The notes beneath the pieces are model-generated. The model was given only the letters and a program-made list of their open reading frames with translations. It made no database searches and had not been told where the DNA came from. DNA of 64,000 bases, taken from Salminus brasiliensis. Lineage: Eukaryota; Chordata; Actinopteri; Characiformes; Bryconidae. Location of the stretch: contig NC_132896.1 in NCBI RefSeq assembly GCF_030463535.1, positions 32,648,977 through 32,712,976 of the forward strand, read 5' to 3'. Of this stretch, positions 1-12,643 are shown one piece after another. The number at the start of each line of letters is the position of its first letter. Position 1 is the first letter of the stretch. The position numbers and the translations under genes are program-made.

Positions 1-368
1 GTGACTGCCAGAACAGAGTCTTAGCATGGAGAAAAAAATGAAAAATAGTTGTATATTTACTTACTGTACAATTACAGCATATTAGCATCTAGAAGATCAA
101 AGAGCTGTAGCCGTAATTACTGGAAAGGTTTCCAGTAATTAAGGCTATAGCTCTTTGATGTTCTAGATGTCAATAAGCTTTCCTTAGATGTCAATAAGCT
201 CACCCTTTCCTGTCAAGAGTAAATATGTTGTGCTGTTTAAAGACTTGCAGAACAGTCTATAAGACTAAGGAAATCTTTTCCAGGAACTAAACCAGCTGAT
301 ATTAATAGCCACAGAGAGTTTAAAGCAGCCCATAATAAGACAACTAATGCTAGAAGTGAAACTGACTG
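1..368. other. Upstream region of first receptor gene
   Basis: No gene is seen here. The stretch from about 240 resembles the region upstream of the sister gene at 10435 (about 10170-10300). It holds the inverted repeat listed separately at 81-174 and a short direct repeat (AGATGTCAATAAGCT) at about 165-203. Confidence 0.6.
81..174. repeat. 46-bp inverted repeat (hairpin) upstream of first NITR
   Basis: Arms 81-126 and 129-174 are reverse complements at 41 of 46 positions with a 2-base loop. The homologous place upstream of the gene at 10435 (about 10082-10130) holds only one arm, so this looks like a local inverted duplication of promoter-distal DNA. Confidence 0.85.
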
Positions 369-465
369 AACCATGTGATCTTCTTTTTTGCCAGCAAATG
401 AGCTTCAGTAAAAGAATCCTCCAATCTAAAACAGTTTGGTGTGTTACTGCAGTTGCTTCCTTTCC
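369..465 (+). promoter_or_regulatory. NITR promoter module (altered CCAAT box)
   Basis: It has the same layout as the other copies: AACCATGTGAT, then GCCAGCAAATGAG, then CAGTTGCTTCCTTT at 450-463, about 40 bases before the start codon. The CCAAT core has become CAAAT here. Confidence 0.55.
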
Positions 466-504
466 AATATTGCGGTTTAAGTAACAACTACTTCTTTTTC
501 TACA

Positions 505-3500
505 ATGGCTTGCGTTGCGATTTTTGTCTTATTTCTATATAAAATATGTACGTTCTAAAAGTTTAGAAAGTTTCTTAAAATGACTAGACTAAAAGTTTTT
601 TTTAAAAGATTTTTTATTTTTTATTAAAATGCTCTACTTCTTATTTTATAGGTTCTACTCAAGCTGTGGGAAACCCTGAACCACTGTTTCTCTCAGCTAA
701 GGTTGGTGAAGCCGTTACTCTCCACTGTCCACCTGGAGTCCACTCCAGTGCAGAAATTATGATGTGGTACAAGCAACGACTGAACCATTCACCACTGGAA
801 GTGGCGTCAAGGTTTAAAGATAAGGAGCCAGTAATTTCAGCCCAGTTTGACCAGTCAAGATTTAAAACAAACAAAGATGCGAGTGGCTTTTCTCTCACTA
901 TTGAAAATGTTAGTAAGAAAGACGAGGGGCTGTACTTCTGTGGAGGCGGTGATGCCAAATCACTGAGCTTCTCTACCAGTACATTCCTAGCAGTGAAAGG
1001 TAATCACTAAACTTATATTTCTAAATAATCTTATTATTTCCAGCTGAGATCACTCAGGTATGTTGTTTCTACTGATACTAATGCAGTAAGTACATTATGT
1101 AAATATCAATTTTCCATTACAATCAAGGTGCTTCAACGCTGGACAGGCATGACAGACATCATGTTCTTGTTTTATGGTCCCATCTTATTGCTGAAATCCA
1201 AATCTCCCACTGTTTATATCATATTTACAGATTCAAACATCTCAGTGGATCAAACTCCAGTACTGGAATCAGTTTCTTCAGGAGAGTCGGTGACTCTGCA
1301 GTGCACGGTCCTCTCTGAGGTCAGTCCAGAAGATCTCAGGGTGCTCTGGTTCAGATCTGCTGCAGGACGATCCTTTCCAGAAATCATCTACACTGATTAC
1401 AGTAGCAGCAGCCGTCAGTGTGAGACCAGCTCCTCTCCACACAGCTGTGTGTACAACTTCTCCAAGAACATCCTCAACGACGACGATGCTGGAACTTACT
1501 ACTGCGCTGTGACCACCTGTGGGAAGATCATCATTGGCAATGGAACAGCAGTGGGATTAAGTAATCAGATTTTCTGTTTGCTACAGTTAGTGGAAGCAGT
1601 GCTGGCTCGAAATCTCACAAAGCCTGCAGGTCAATAATACAGTTTTCATTCCTGACCTCTCTTTTCTAGTCCATCACCAACCTGTGCTGGGGGGCGTTTT
1701 CCTGGGTCTGGCTCTGGGGTTGAGCTTATTTGGCAATATCATTCAGGCCTGCTGGAGCTGGAGAAGAGGGATCTGCAGTGGTGAGTTCATTCAGATGAAC
1801 CAAATGTTCTTCAGTTTATGACCAGGTTCCTGAACTTCTAACACTGTTCCTCTTAATGCATTTCAAGGTGAAACATCTCAGTCTGGCCTCCACGATTTCC
1901 CAGAGGTGCTACAAGACCAGGTATGTTACTATTCTGCTGCCAGCTGATGCCAGCTGATACCAGCAGTGGTGGCTCAGCGGTTAGAGCGCTGGGCTATCGA
2001 TAACAGGGTTGTGGGTTCGATTCCTGGGCTTGACAAGCTGCCATTGTTGGGCCCTTGAGCAAGGCCCTTTACCCTCTCTGCTCCCCAGACGCTGGAGTTG
2101 GCTGCCCACTGCTCTATGTTACTCACAGATGAGTAACATAAATAGTTCCATGCTTTGGTTTCCTGTCCTTTAACTTAACAGGTGATGATCGGTTGTGTTG
2201 AGACTCATTCATTAACATTCACACTCATGTTTTTTGAAAGCTTCTTTGCACATATAAAGTATTGTTTGGTCTCTTTGTGATGGTAGACCCTTTACTGGTA
2301 CCTGTAGGTCCCATGATGGCATTTTAGGATCTTCTCCTTGTGCATTATGTGGTCTGCAGTTGGGCTTGCTAGGATGGCTTGAGTTGACCATAATGGCAGT
2401 TGTTCTACTTGTGAATTATATAGAGGGCAGTGAAACAGCTGTTTTCTGATTGTTCTGAGATCTTTTTAAAACTAAAGCAACCTTTCCCAGACCTGGAAAT
2501 CGTTCTTGGCCGTGGTGGCTCAGTGGTTTGACAGCCAGGCTATCAATAACAGGGTTGTGGGTTCGAGTCCCTGGCTTGACAACCTGCCACTATTGGGCCC
2601 TTGAGCAAGGCCCTTTACCCTCTCTGCTCCCCGGGTGGTGAAGTTGGCTGTGCCCTGCTCTGGGTGTGTGTATACTCGCTGCTCCTAGTTCACTACCACA
2701 GATGGGTTAAATGCGGAGGACACATTTCGCTGTACACTGACAAATACGTGCACCTTCTTTCTGATGGTCTGAGAGAGCTCTTTGGATCTCTGAATGGTGA
2801 TATAGAGTCTGAGGCTTCTCCAAAATCCTCTGTAATGATTTAATCATCTATAGCTGATGAGCTGCTCATGGCTTTAATTTTAGACATTTTAAATAGTCTC
2901 ACTCAAAAGAAAATGCATTTCTATTAATTGCATTTCACAAATGATGCTTAAAAGACATTTCATATTTTTTTTATTTTGTCTTCTTTGCTCTGTATTCTTC
3001 AAATGAGGTTCAAATATTCTATGTTTAAATTAACCCTGTGTTAAAAGGATTTCACAGGATGTTCTATTTTTTGTTTGTTGCTATTTTGAGCAGAGTAACA
3101 AGAATACAGCAAATGTGTAGTAAAGTGTAGATTACATCTCCCACAACCAGCTGGAAACTTTGACACCTCCAAAACATGGTGTGGTTTTAACACCAGTTCA
3201 GACACGGAGCCTCTTTTTCTTTTTCTCACAGTTTCAGACCATCATCACTTAAAGCTGATACTCAGAGTTAGTTTGAGACTGTAGCATCATAACCGCAGTG
3301 TCAGATCTGGAAAACAGAAAAACTGCATTGTACTCATTGTACCAGATCACAGAGGCCTCATGCATGAAACACAGAAACACTCACTCAGATAAGTCAGAAT
3401 TAAATAACTGTGTGTGAAAAGTCATGCTGCTGGTTGCCGATTGAAAATTACCATGTGTGTAGATCACCATCAGCACTACTTTCTAATCTACTGTACAAAC

Positions 3501-4166
3501 TACAAAACCTACTAGATAGGCGTCGTGCCCGTGTACTGAAGTGATTACAGCATGTGATACTGGATTACTGATACTGGGATTCTGTAAATCATTTAAAAGC
3601 AAATATCGAGAAATTCTTAATTGAAGTGTGTTTAATTGAACATTTCCCTGGATGTGGAGAGATCTATAAACCTGAAAATAAACCCCCTGAGCTGCCCTGA
3701 CTCTACCCTGACTATCCTGAGAGCTCCCCTAATCCTACTCCAGCCCTAACCCAGCTGCCCTATCCCTACCCTAACCCTAGATCTTTCCTTACCCCTTCCT
3801 TACCTATCTATAATCATAACCTTAGTCTTTAATGATCATTACAAACTACTCCATTCAGATTTCAACTGGTGAGCTACAAAAACGTCATGTAGATGGTCCT
3901 GTTGGCACTGATGGTGCTGCTGTGATGTACATTCTTCTGTATGGAGCTACAGGCCCCTGCTAGAATTTAATTACTGAAGTTATACTGCCACCTACTGGAG
4001 GTTCTCATTTCAGCTCTTGTCTTTTTTTGAAACAGGATGATGAAGATGAGTTCTGCTTTGCTGCTTCACATTTCTCTGAGAAGATGAAGAGAGCAGTGTT
4101 CATGGAGAACGTTTTCACCAAAGTCAGATTTACCCCCTTTTCCTTAAACCCACCCAGTGAAGTGAA

Positions 4167-4170
<4 letters not shown>
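505..4170 (+). CDS. nitr: NITR-type receptor, V class A, acidic tail without ITIM
   Basis: Predicted type I membrane receptor of 339 aa. Exons: leader 505-547, V domain 652-999, second Ig domain 1231-1560, TM 1670-1780, linker 1868-1920, tail 4036-4170. All junctions are GT-AG and the joined frame is open. Signal peptide: residues 1-18. The V domain (about 19-130) shows the LHC cysteine, WYKQ and DEGLYFC; its J-like end FSTSTFLAV has lost the usual Gly. The second domain (about 131-240) shows LQC, VLWFRSAAGR, DAGTYYCAV and CGKIIIGNGT. The TM (about 247-266) is uncharged. The tail starts DDEDE and contains no tyrosine: the sister gene at 42092 has EFYFAALHF where this one has EFCFAASHF. The V exon matches the gene at 10435, while the TM and tail match the gene at 42092. 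Two SINEs sit in the 2.1-kb intron 5. A polyadenylation signal AATAAA lies at 4461. Ligand unknown. Confidence 0.9.
1964..2115 (+). mobile_element. tRNA-derived SINE, 3'-truncated
   Basis: It starts with an A-box-like GTGGCTCAGCGGTTAGAGCG and a B-box-like GGGTTCGATTCC, followed by the TTGAGCAAGGCCCTTTACCC body shared with the copies at 2511 and 63504. It lies in intron 5 of the first NITR. Confidence 0.85.
2511..2757 (+). mobile_element. tRNA-derived SINE, near full length
   Basis: Same family as the copy at 1964, here with the complete 3' part (GCGGAGGACACATTTCGCTG followed by ACAAATACGTGCACC). It has a B box GGGTTCGAGTCC. Also in intron 5 of the first NITR. Confidence 0.88.
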
Positions 4171-4202
<32 letters not shown>

Positions 4203-5582
4203 TATTCTGAATATATTCTGAATATAAACGATTGCTCACACATGTACTGCACGCAGCTGAACTTGCTTTCTTCTTTTCACTTCTGAATATATGCCTTTTT
4301 ATTTTATTATGATTGTAAGCAAATTCTGATTTAAGTTTTCATGTTTTGTGTTTTCAATTTTCTTGTGTTAAAGTCGTGTTTTTAATTTAAAAGGTTTGAG
4401 ATATTTGTTAATGTAACAGATTATAGAAAACAAAAAATTGTATGAGTATTTTCTTGAACTAATAAATCATTCACACAAAACACTAAAATTTACTGTAATT
4501 TCACTGTTATTTCATAACGGAGGCTGTATATGTGTATTTAAGCCTGTGTATCAAAATGTGCAACAAAGGAACAGTTTAAACACTATTATGAAAGATTGGA
4601 GGTAAAATAATTAAACACATAAAACTAAAGAAATATCTTTTAAAACATATTTTCTAAAATGTAATTGATTAATTGAAATGTAATTTTATTGCTAAGAAAA
4701 AAAATTCTCATTAATTACCACATAAATGCCATTATACAACATTATACATCATACAAACATTATAATCAGATGTGCCACACCAGAGCGTTCGAGGGGATTT
4801 TGGAGGAGTCTGTCTTATTTAAACCACCAGATATTTAGGTATAAGTAGCTGTTGCCACAGTTGAGGTCAAGAGCAAATAAATACACAAAAACCTTGTATT
4901 TCCAAAAAGGCAAGGAAATTTGACAACTGCACAACTGTAGGATTCCGCGTTTGTCAGATAAAGATATGATAATGTGGGAGGAGACTGTAAGAGGGAGGAG
5001 CTGAGCTGAGCTAGGACTGAGAAATATGACTGAGTTGAAGGGAGGAGACGAGTGGGGGCGGGTTTCTGTCCTCAAGCTTGTGATTAGAATATAACACCTG
5101 TTGTTTCCAGTAGGAGGCAGCATGACCATTGTTTGTGTGTTGGGTACTTACTGTAGGCACTTACGGCACTTTCATCTCAGTGGTCAAGACTGTCCTGAAC
5201 AAGACTGATCTGATCAAAATATGTATCTCAGTAAAGATAGAAATTCAGGATTTTATAAATATTTTGAAGAAAAATGATTATGTTTATTTATGCATTTTTT
5301 TAAATCTTCTGATTAAAAATGTGTTATATGATCTTTAGCAGCAAAGCCCTCCATTTAAAACTAATATAACATATTATATATATATATATATATAGGGCTT
5401 TCACATTTTTGTGGGAGAAATTTGAGTCCAGTCCAGTGGTTTTCGGTCTCAAACTGCTTGTTTTCAGGCCCTGCCACAGCAACTCTATTGGGTCTAAGTC
5501 AGGACTTTGACTAGACCACTCTGACATTCATTTCTTTAAAGGAGGTTGGGGGAGGTCTGGTGGTCAAACAAAAAAAAAAATG
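4171..5582. other. 3' UTR and spacer after first NITR
   Basis: A (TA)14 run at 4171-4199 abuts the stop codon. The polyadenylation signal AATAAA is at 4461-4466. The rest is AT-rich with no exon seen, except the transposase scrap at 5395-5535. Confidence 0.6.
5395..5535 (-). mobile_element. Tc1/mariner-like transposase 3' fragment
   Basis: The minus strand encodes WSSQSPDLDPIELLW, which fits the conserved SPDLNPIE block near the last catalytic acid of Tc1-like transposases. Only this scrap remains and the flanks are non-coding, so it is a dead copy just upstream of the gene at 5713. Confidence 0.7.
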
Positions 5583-5680
5583 GCTTGTGACTTCAGACGG
5601 CCAATGAACTCAATCCCCTGAGCCCAGCCAGCTAATACAGCTAATACAGTCTGGTGTTTTTGCTAATGGTTTCCTTTCCA
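5583..5680 (+). promoter_or_regulatory. NITR promoter module
   Basis: GCTTGTGACTT, then CCAAT at 5601-5605 (GGCCAATGAAC), then a GGTTTCCTTTCC motif at 5668-5679 about 35 bases before the start codon. Confidence 0.6.
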
Positions 5681-5712
5681 GTTTGCATCAAAGAAGAACT
5701 GCTTCTTTTACG

Positions 5713-5778
5713 ATGACAACTCCGATGTTGGTACTGGTGTTATTTCTCCACATAATATGTAAGTTAATTTAGTTAAAA

Positions 5779-5851
<73 letters not shown>

Positions 5852-7970
5852 ATTATCTGCACAACTGTTTTCTTTATCAGCTGAACTCTGAACTCCCTTA
5901 ATCCTGCAGATTCTGCTCAAGCTGCAGATCTTAACAGGCCATCGTTTGTCTCAGTTCAGTCTGGTCAAAATGTAAATCTTCAGTGTAAAGGAAAGCCTGG
6001 TCAGAACGTTAAGATTTGGGTTTGGTACAAGCAAAGACCGGGACAAGAACCTCAAGAGGTGGCAGCAATGTTCACCGGCAAGGAACCCGCTACTTTATTA
6101 AGATACCAAATGAACAAAGAACATTTGTATCTGACTGTTGAACAAACCACTAAAGATGATGAGGGAATGTACTTCTGTGGAAAAGTGGAATCTGGAACGA
6201 TTCAGTTTTTTAATGGTACATTCTTAGCTGTGACCGGTAAGACAATAACCATCCATGTATATTCATATATTCATAAATTATGTAATTTCATTGGTTTGAT
6301 TACTGGATTATGTGGATTTGATTATGGTCATGTTATTTTTTTCTGCACACTTCACGTCTCTTTCATAGGAATAAAGATATCAGATTCACATTCTGTTGTA
6401 TTTGTTGCATCTCAGTGTTTTTTTTCTCCATAATTTTACACTATTAAACCCACTCTGTGCTTCAGTATCAGCACATTTAACTCACAACCACTTTATTTAC
6501 CAGGTCATCCTCAGCTAAAGATCTCAGTGCTGCAGACTCCAGTCTCAGCATTCGTTCCTCTGGGAGAAAATGTGACTCTGCAGTGCACGGTCCGCCCTGA
6601 GAACCGAGCAGCAGAGCTGCAAGTGCTCTGGTTCAGATCTGCTGCAGGACGATCCTTTCCTGAGATCATCTACACTCATCACAACAGCAGCCGTCAGTGT
6701 GAGATCAGCTCTTCTAAAGACGGCTGTGTTTTCAACTTCACCAAGAACATCAACAACAGTGAAGATACTGGAACTTACTACTGTGCTGTGTCCAGCTGTG
6801 GGAAGATCATTATTGGGAATGGAACACATGTGAACTTCAGTAAGCGAATATTAACAGCATGTGATTTGTAGTGTGCTACAAATTTCTTTCCATAATGCTA
6901 TTGATCGCTGTTCAGTATCATAAAGGTAAATCACAAATCATCTAAATGCATTAGGGATGATGTATTTCAAGTACAAAATACATGACCACTGGACTCCATG
7001 TTTCATTGTATATATGAAATCACAAAAATATTGGCATATTTAAAAATGGATTAAACAAAAAAACTAAGAATTGAACAGTTTTTGAACATTTTTTAAAGTT
7101 TAATCTATAAGAAATTGTAAAATAAATAAATAAATAAATAAAATAACATACAATTTAAAATGTAATTCATGTTTTAGGATTTACAGCATTCAGCTTGCTC
7201 CAAATGTTCTTTTAGATTCTAAAGTCATGAGAACTGGATTCATTAGTGCATATTAAGAATTGTGATATTAAGCATATGTTTAAAAAAAGTACAGATGAAT
7301 AAAGCTCTGACATGTTTTTATTAATTTTCATTTACATACATGTTTATTAATTAGGTAGTTGGGGTTTATAATACACAAAGGTGAAGTACCATAATTTGAG
7401 AGCTGGTTTAAAGATCTATTACTGTAAATATAAAGTACGTTGATTATTTCTATCTTTCAGAGAAGCCTGTGGATCCCATTGTGTTCTATCTGGGAGCAGC
7501 TTTGGGAATTTGCGTGGTTGTGATCTTCGGCCTAGCTGTTTTAATCTGCAGAGGTAAGTGTAGTTGTTTTAGTACTTTTTTGCAAGTAATGGTTTTAAGA
7601 TGTAACAGTTACAGTAAATTTCTAAAATGCTTAATTTTGTAGCTCAGTTACGTCAGACAACACAAAAAAAAATGTGATTATTTTTATTTTTTCCATTCTA
7701 GTGAGACCTCAGCAAGATTCAGTAGATGAGGATATGACCTGTCAGGTAGTGCTCATGTTCTCTCACACTTTGATGAGCATTTTGATGATAGACTTTAAAA
7801 CTATTTTGACTTTAAAATAATTCTATGTTCTCTTTTTCCCGCTGGACCAGACTGCTGTGGAGCGGATTTACGCTGCCAAAAAGCTGAGAATGAAGAAAAG
7901 ACAGTCGGGAGACAGTGTGCACTCTGAAGTGAGCTACTTCACTGTTACTGATGCAAATCTAACTCGATAA
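5713..7970 (+). CDS. nitr: NITR-type receptor, V class C, single C-terminal ITIM
   Basis: Predicted 321-aa inhibitory receptor. Exons: leader 5713-5758, V 5910-6236, second Ig domain 6504-6839, TM 7461-7553, linker 7702-7745, tail 7851-7970; phases 1-1-1-1-0, frame open. V domain (about 18-124): LQC, WYKQRPGQ, DDEGMYFC, J-like FFNGTFLAV. Second domain (125-236): LQC, VLWFRSAAGR, DTGTYYCAV, GKIIIGNGT, with the three extra cysteines usual here. The TM (about 240-264) is uncharged. The tail has RIYAAKKL, not a full ITIM, and a canonical ITIM VSYFTV near the C terminus. Phosphorylated ITIMs of this family recruit SHP phosphatases to damp cell activation. Intron 1 is a 67-bp (TA)n. The V exon is closest to the gene at 35110 and the tail to those at 51834 and 55735. 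Confidence 0.9.
5782..5848. repeat. (TA)n microsatellite
   Basis: Uninterrupted TA run filling most of intron 1 of the gene at 5713. Confidence 0.95.
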
Positions 7971-9074
7971 ACCCCTTCTCTTGCTAAAGTCTTACAAGAC
8001 TCTGCACATTTCTGAATATTTTCATTGTATGGTCATAAACAGGGCTTCAGATGAGCTTCAGCTAAGCATTCATTTCATTTTGTTTCTGATTCATTTGACT
8101 GGCAAGTTGGAGTTGGCAGGTGTTATAAATTCAGTTTTAAAAATCAAGGTTTTTCAAATGGTTATTTGAGTGATGTCTTATAAGAACCAGCTTTGGCTTC
8201 AGAAAGAACAGTGTTAAAATGAAGAAATATGAAGAAATTTTAAATGTACATCACCTGTAGGTTCTTGGGCCTCTTCTAAAGAATTTTCTTAAATTTGTTC
8301 TTGACAGAAGTGCTAACAATCACTGAAGTGTTAACACCACAGACTCTTTGTGCAAAGTGGGTTTAAAGATGTAGAGATTTCTTCTTAAGAATGGGTGGTG
8401 ATTACAGTCCAATGTTGTTAAAATAGATTTCCACTATTTACAGCAACAAAATCTGATATTTGTCTGTTTATTTTTGTATTGCTCATTTTACAAAAACAAC
8501 TTAGTTGAGTTATTAGAGTTATGAAACATAGGTAATACTTTAATATAAACACCATTTTTCATGTTTGTTTTTTTCTCCATAATTTTGGGAAATGAGACCC
8601 ATGACAACAGCATTGGTTCTTCTATTTATTTTAATTAAGGTATTTTTCAGATCTGTGTTAAAGTGCTACAAAGTGCTACACCTTGTATATATATATATAT
8701 TGAGCTCAAGACTGTGTGACAGTGGAAGAATGGTTGGTTTTGAACAAGGTTTCAGTTCTCTGAATGAAGGTGTGAGAACACAGTTTCCGAGCGTGTTGTC
8801 TCTACAATCTTTCACACATGCCAAATGCACCTTTTAGCTTAGATGGTGTCTGATATGGTCTGATATCACCCTTCATGGAAATATGTAGACTGCTTTTCAG
8901 ATTGTAGTGAGAATGTTTACATTTTCATTTAAACTAAAGTAAACTAAATGTGATCCTGTACATTTATTTCGAGACTCAATTCAAACATTCCACATGTACA
9001 CTTACTTTTTTTATTTGTATTTAAAAACTTTTAAAAACTAAAATTTAAAAACAAATTTACCCAGTGAGATATTA

Positions 9075-9135
<61 letters not shown>

Positions 9136-10306
9136 GATACATCAGCCCTTATACAAAACTAAAAAATATATATTTTTTTATTTTATCTCCTCTAGGCTGA
9201 GAAACAAACACCTCTTTTTGCAATTTAATCTCTGTAATATAATTTATTGCTTGTATCACAAACAAAACATTGTTAACATGTTTGGCTCTGGTGGTATTAT
9301 GAAGAGTGTTGCTTTAATTTCTATCTATAACATTTAATAATCAACCAGATTCTGTAATAATAGACCTGTAATAATTATGCTTAATTGTTACTTACCTATA
9401 CAGCTGAAATGTTTTTTTTACTGTTAATTCCTGTATAAATGCATGCACAAAATTAAGCTATGTTTGTTTACTTTATGTGGTAAAAATAAATAAAAAGTAC
9501 GTTAACTGTGTGATTGCCTCAAATGTATGTTTTCTAAAATCTTTGCAAAAAAATGTTTTTAATAAGGTTGATGCCTTAAAGAAGAGTGTTTATTTTATTT
9601 AGAGTTTGAGTTTGATAGAGTTTTTTCTATAAAAGAAAGTTTATAAGATATTTAGCTGTTAGATATTTTGACTTATTAAAATTAATTTGATTGAAAGTCA
9701 CCCAATAATATATTTTAGTGTCCACTGTCCACCATGAGACTATAAGCATCCCCAGACTGTATCTTCTGTAATTCTCTAAATGTAATTCAGTGTAGTACTG
9801 GGTTGCACCTTGACTTTAACATTTCTAGAAGGTTTAGTGTTCAAATACCCAGATTCTTAAAGTTACTGTCTCTGAACTTCTGTACACACTAATATTTAAC
9901 TTTATTAAAGTTCAGTAAACAAAGAGAAATGGTCAATAATCAAATGAGATGTATATATAAAGTGTGATGTAAATTGTAACTTATAGTTTAGTGAAAATCT
10001 TTTAGCCACACAAATAAATTTAGATTTCTACATAAGAATAAAAGAAATGTTGCATATTTACTTACAGTACAATAACAGCTTATTAACATCTAGAACATCA
10101 AGGTGCTGGAGCTTCAATTACTGAAAACCTAGACTGATTTTCCTGTCAGTAAACATTTTGTGTTATTTAGAGACCTGCCGAGGCAACGGTCTATGAGACT
10201 AAGACAATCATTTCCAGGAACTTAAACAACTGATATCAATACCCACAGAGAGTTTACATTAGCCCAGAAGAAACCAACCAATGTTAGCAGTGAAAATGAC
10301 TGAAAG
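7971..10306. other. 3' UTR and AT-rich spacer
   Basis: About 8740-8830 resembles 54840-54900 behind the gene at 51834, so it is probably an old shared 3' UTR. A (TA)n run lies at 9080-9132. AATAAA candidates lie near 9485. No further exon is seen. From about 10050 the sequence resembles the upstream region of the first gene. Confidence 0.55.
9080..9132. repeat. (TA)n microsatellite
   Basis: Uninterrupted AT dinucleotide run between two NITR genes. Confidence 0.95.
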
Positions 10307-10398
10307 AACCATGTGATGTTTTTGCCAGCCAATGAGGTTCAGTATAAGACTCCACCAACCTAAAACAGTTTGGTGTGTTGGGCAGTTGCTTCTTTTAC
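10307..10398 (+). promoter_or_regulatory. NITR promoter module
   Basis: AACCATGTGATG, then CCAGCCAATGAGGTTC (CCAAT at 10329-10333), then CAGTTGCTTCTTTT at 10383-10396, about 37 bases before the start codon. Confidence 0.65.
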
Positions 10399-10434
10399 AA
10401 CATTGTGCTTTGAGTTACAACTACTGCTTTTTCT

Positions 10435-12577
10435 ATGATGACTCGGACTGCAGTTGTCGTCTTACTTATCTTAATAATATGTAAGTATCATAAAATTCTT
10501 CTTATGTCTTATTAAATCTTATTAAAGCTTTTATAATTATCAATGCTTTTGCTTTTTATATTTTATCCACATTTTTATTGTTTGACTGAGACTGAACTAT
10601 TTTATAGGTTCTGCTCAAGCTGTGGGAAACCCTGAACCACTGTTTCTCTCAGCTAAGGTTGGTGAAGCCGTTACTCTCCACTGTCCACCTGGAAACCACT
10701 CCAGTGCAGAAATTGTGATGTGGCACAAGCAACGACTGAAGAATTCACCACTGGAAGTGGCGTCAAGGTTTAAAGATAAGGAGCCAGTAATTTCAGCCCA
10801 GTTTGACCAGTCAAGATTTAAAGCAAACAAAGATGCGAGTGGCTTTTCTCTCACTATTGAAAATGTTAGTAAGAAAGACGAGGGGCTGTACTTCTGTGGA
10901 GGCGGTGATGCCAAAACACTGAGCTTCTATACCAGTACATTCCTAGCAGTGAAAGGTAATCACTTTACTGAATTACACTGAAAATCTATTATTTAATGTC
11001 AGTCTCAGATTTATTGTTGATGCTGATACTAATGCAGGTAATTTATCATGTGAAATCAATTTATCAGCAGTAGATGCATGATGGACACCTTGGTATCCCT
11101 TGGATAGTCCCACTATATTGCTGAAATCCAAATCTCCCACTGTTTATATCATATTTACAGATTCAAACATCTCAGTGCTCCAAACTCCAGTACTGGAATC
11201 AGTTTCTTCAGGAGAGTCGGTGACTCTGCAGTGCACAGTCCTCTCTGAGATCCATTCAGAAGATCTCAGGGTGCTCTGGTTCAGATCTGCTGCAGGACGA
11301 TCCCTTCCTGAAATCATCTACACTGATCACAACAGCAGCAGCCGTCAGTGTGAGACCAGCTCCTCTCCACACAGCTGTGTGTACAACTTCTCCAAGAACA
11401 TCCTCAACGACAGTGATGCTGGAACTTACTACTGCGCTGTGACCACCTGTGGGAAGATCATCATTGGCAATGGAACAACAGTGTGCTTGAGTAAGTTTTA
11501 TAAAGATCGGTTTCACTGATTTTAGAATGGTTTTGTGATAGGTAAATAATAGACAATGTTCTGTTCTAAAGAAACAGTATCTAGTCAGAATTGATCACAG
11601 GGTGGTGAATGAAACCAGAGTTAAATATGTCTTAATACTACATCATAGGATTTTGCCATATGAATTCATTGCAAATTTATTGCCTGATGACCGAAACTGA
11701 TTTGGAAGAATATTTTGCTGTATTTGGTTTTAAATACAATCATCAGGACACTTAACTCACTGCTAACAGTTGTCAAACACTGCTGGACTGTGATGCAAGA
11801 GATGCTGAAGAATTCAAATTGGAAACAGGCTGTTATCTAAACAGAATGGGTGTCCACAAACATCATGAGCTTCAATTTCTTTTTGCTGTAAGACATTTTG
11901 TTTTAACTACAGTAAATTCATGTAGATTGGAAAATTACATGCAGAGAATGTTAAGAAAATGTTGTCCTTTGGTTCTCTACCATGAACCATTTCACACCAA
12001 CACACTTATTGTAAATTAAATTAAACTAATGTCAGTATATAGAAATGTAGAAAATGTTTAACTTTTTTATATTACATTGAACTGAAGCAAATTATTTTTA
12101 AAAAAATCTGGATTTTGCTATATAATTTTTGCATTATAATTCTTGTCTTACAGCAAAGCCTGACGTTCCTCTACTGATGTCCGTTGGAGTGTTTTCAGGG
12201 GTGTGTTTGGTTGTAATATGTGTTCAGGCCATTGTAATTTATAAGATGAGAAAGTCTGGCGGTAAGTGTTCATCGTGATCCATGAGGCTGAAATTGTTTT
12301 TGGAATAATCTGTTTATGAAATCTAGAAAGAGACCATAGCAATACTTTAGGATTGTGACCGAACTCAGTGAACTCAGTAACTTGTTCCTCAAAGTAATCT
12401 GGATTTTCTTTTAATCCACAGAGAAACTTCAGCGAGATGATGTGAAAGAGAAAACTCCAAACGAGGTATTTCTTTTCTGGTTTTGGTTAGGATCTTCAAA
12501 AACAGACCGTTTCTGTCTTCAGTGCAATGGTTTATTCGGTAACCAATCTTCTAGAAATTTATTAAGATTGATTTGGG

Positions 12578-12643
<66 letters not shown>

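Noticed and set aside
1000-1230. Possible recombination signal sequences next to V exons
   Set aside because: No heptamer-nonamer pair was seen after the V exons; they end in J-like codons followed directly by splice donors, as in germline-joined NITRs.
2511-2757. tRNA gene suggested by A and B boxes
   Set aside because: The cloverleaf is not complete and the same sequence with its 3' body recurs at 1964 and 63504, so it is a SINE.
6545-6829. Minus-strand frames of about 60-116 codons opposite the second Ig exons (also 11256, 39781, 42866)
   Set aside because: They are antisense shadows of conserved Ig exons; the same shadow recurs wherever the exon is repeated and has no splice or start logic.
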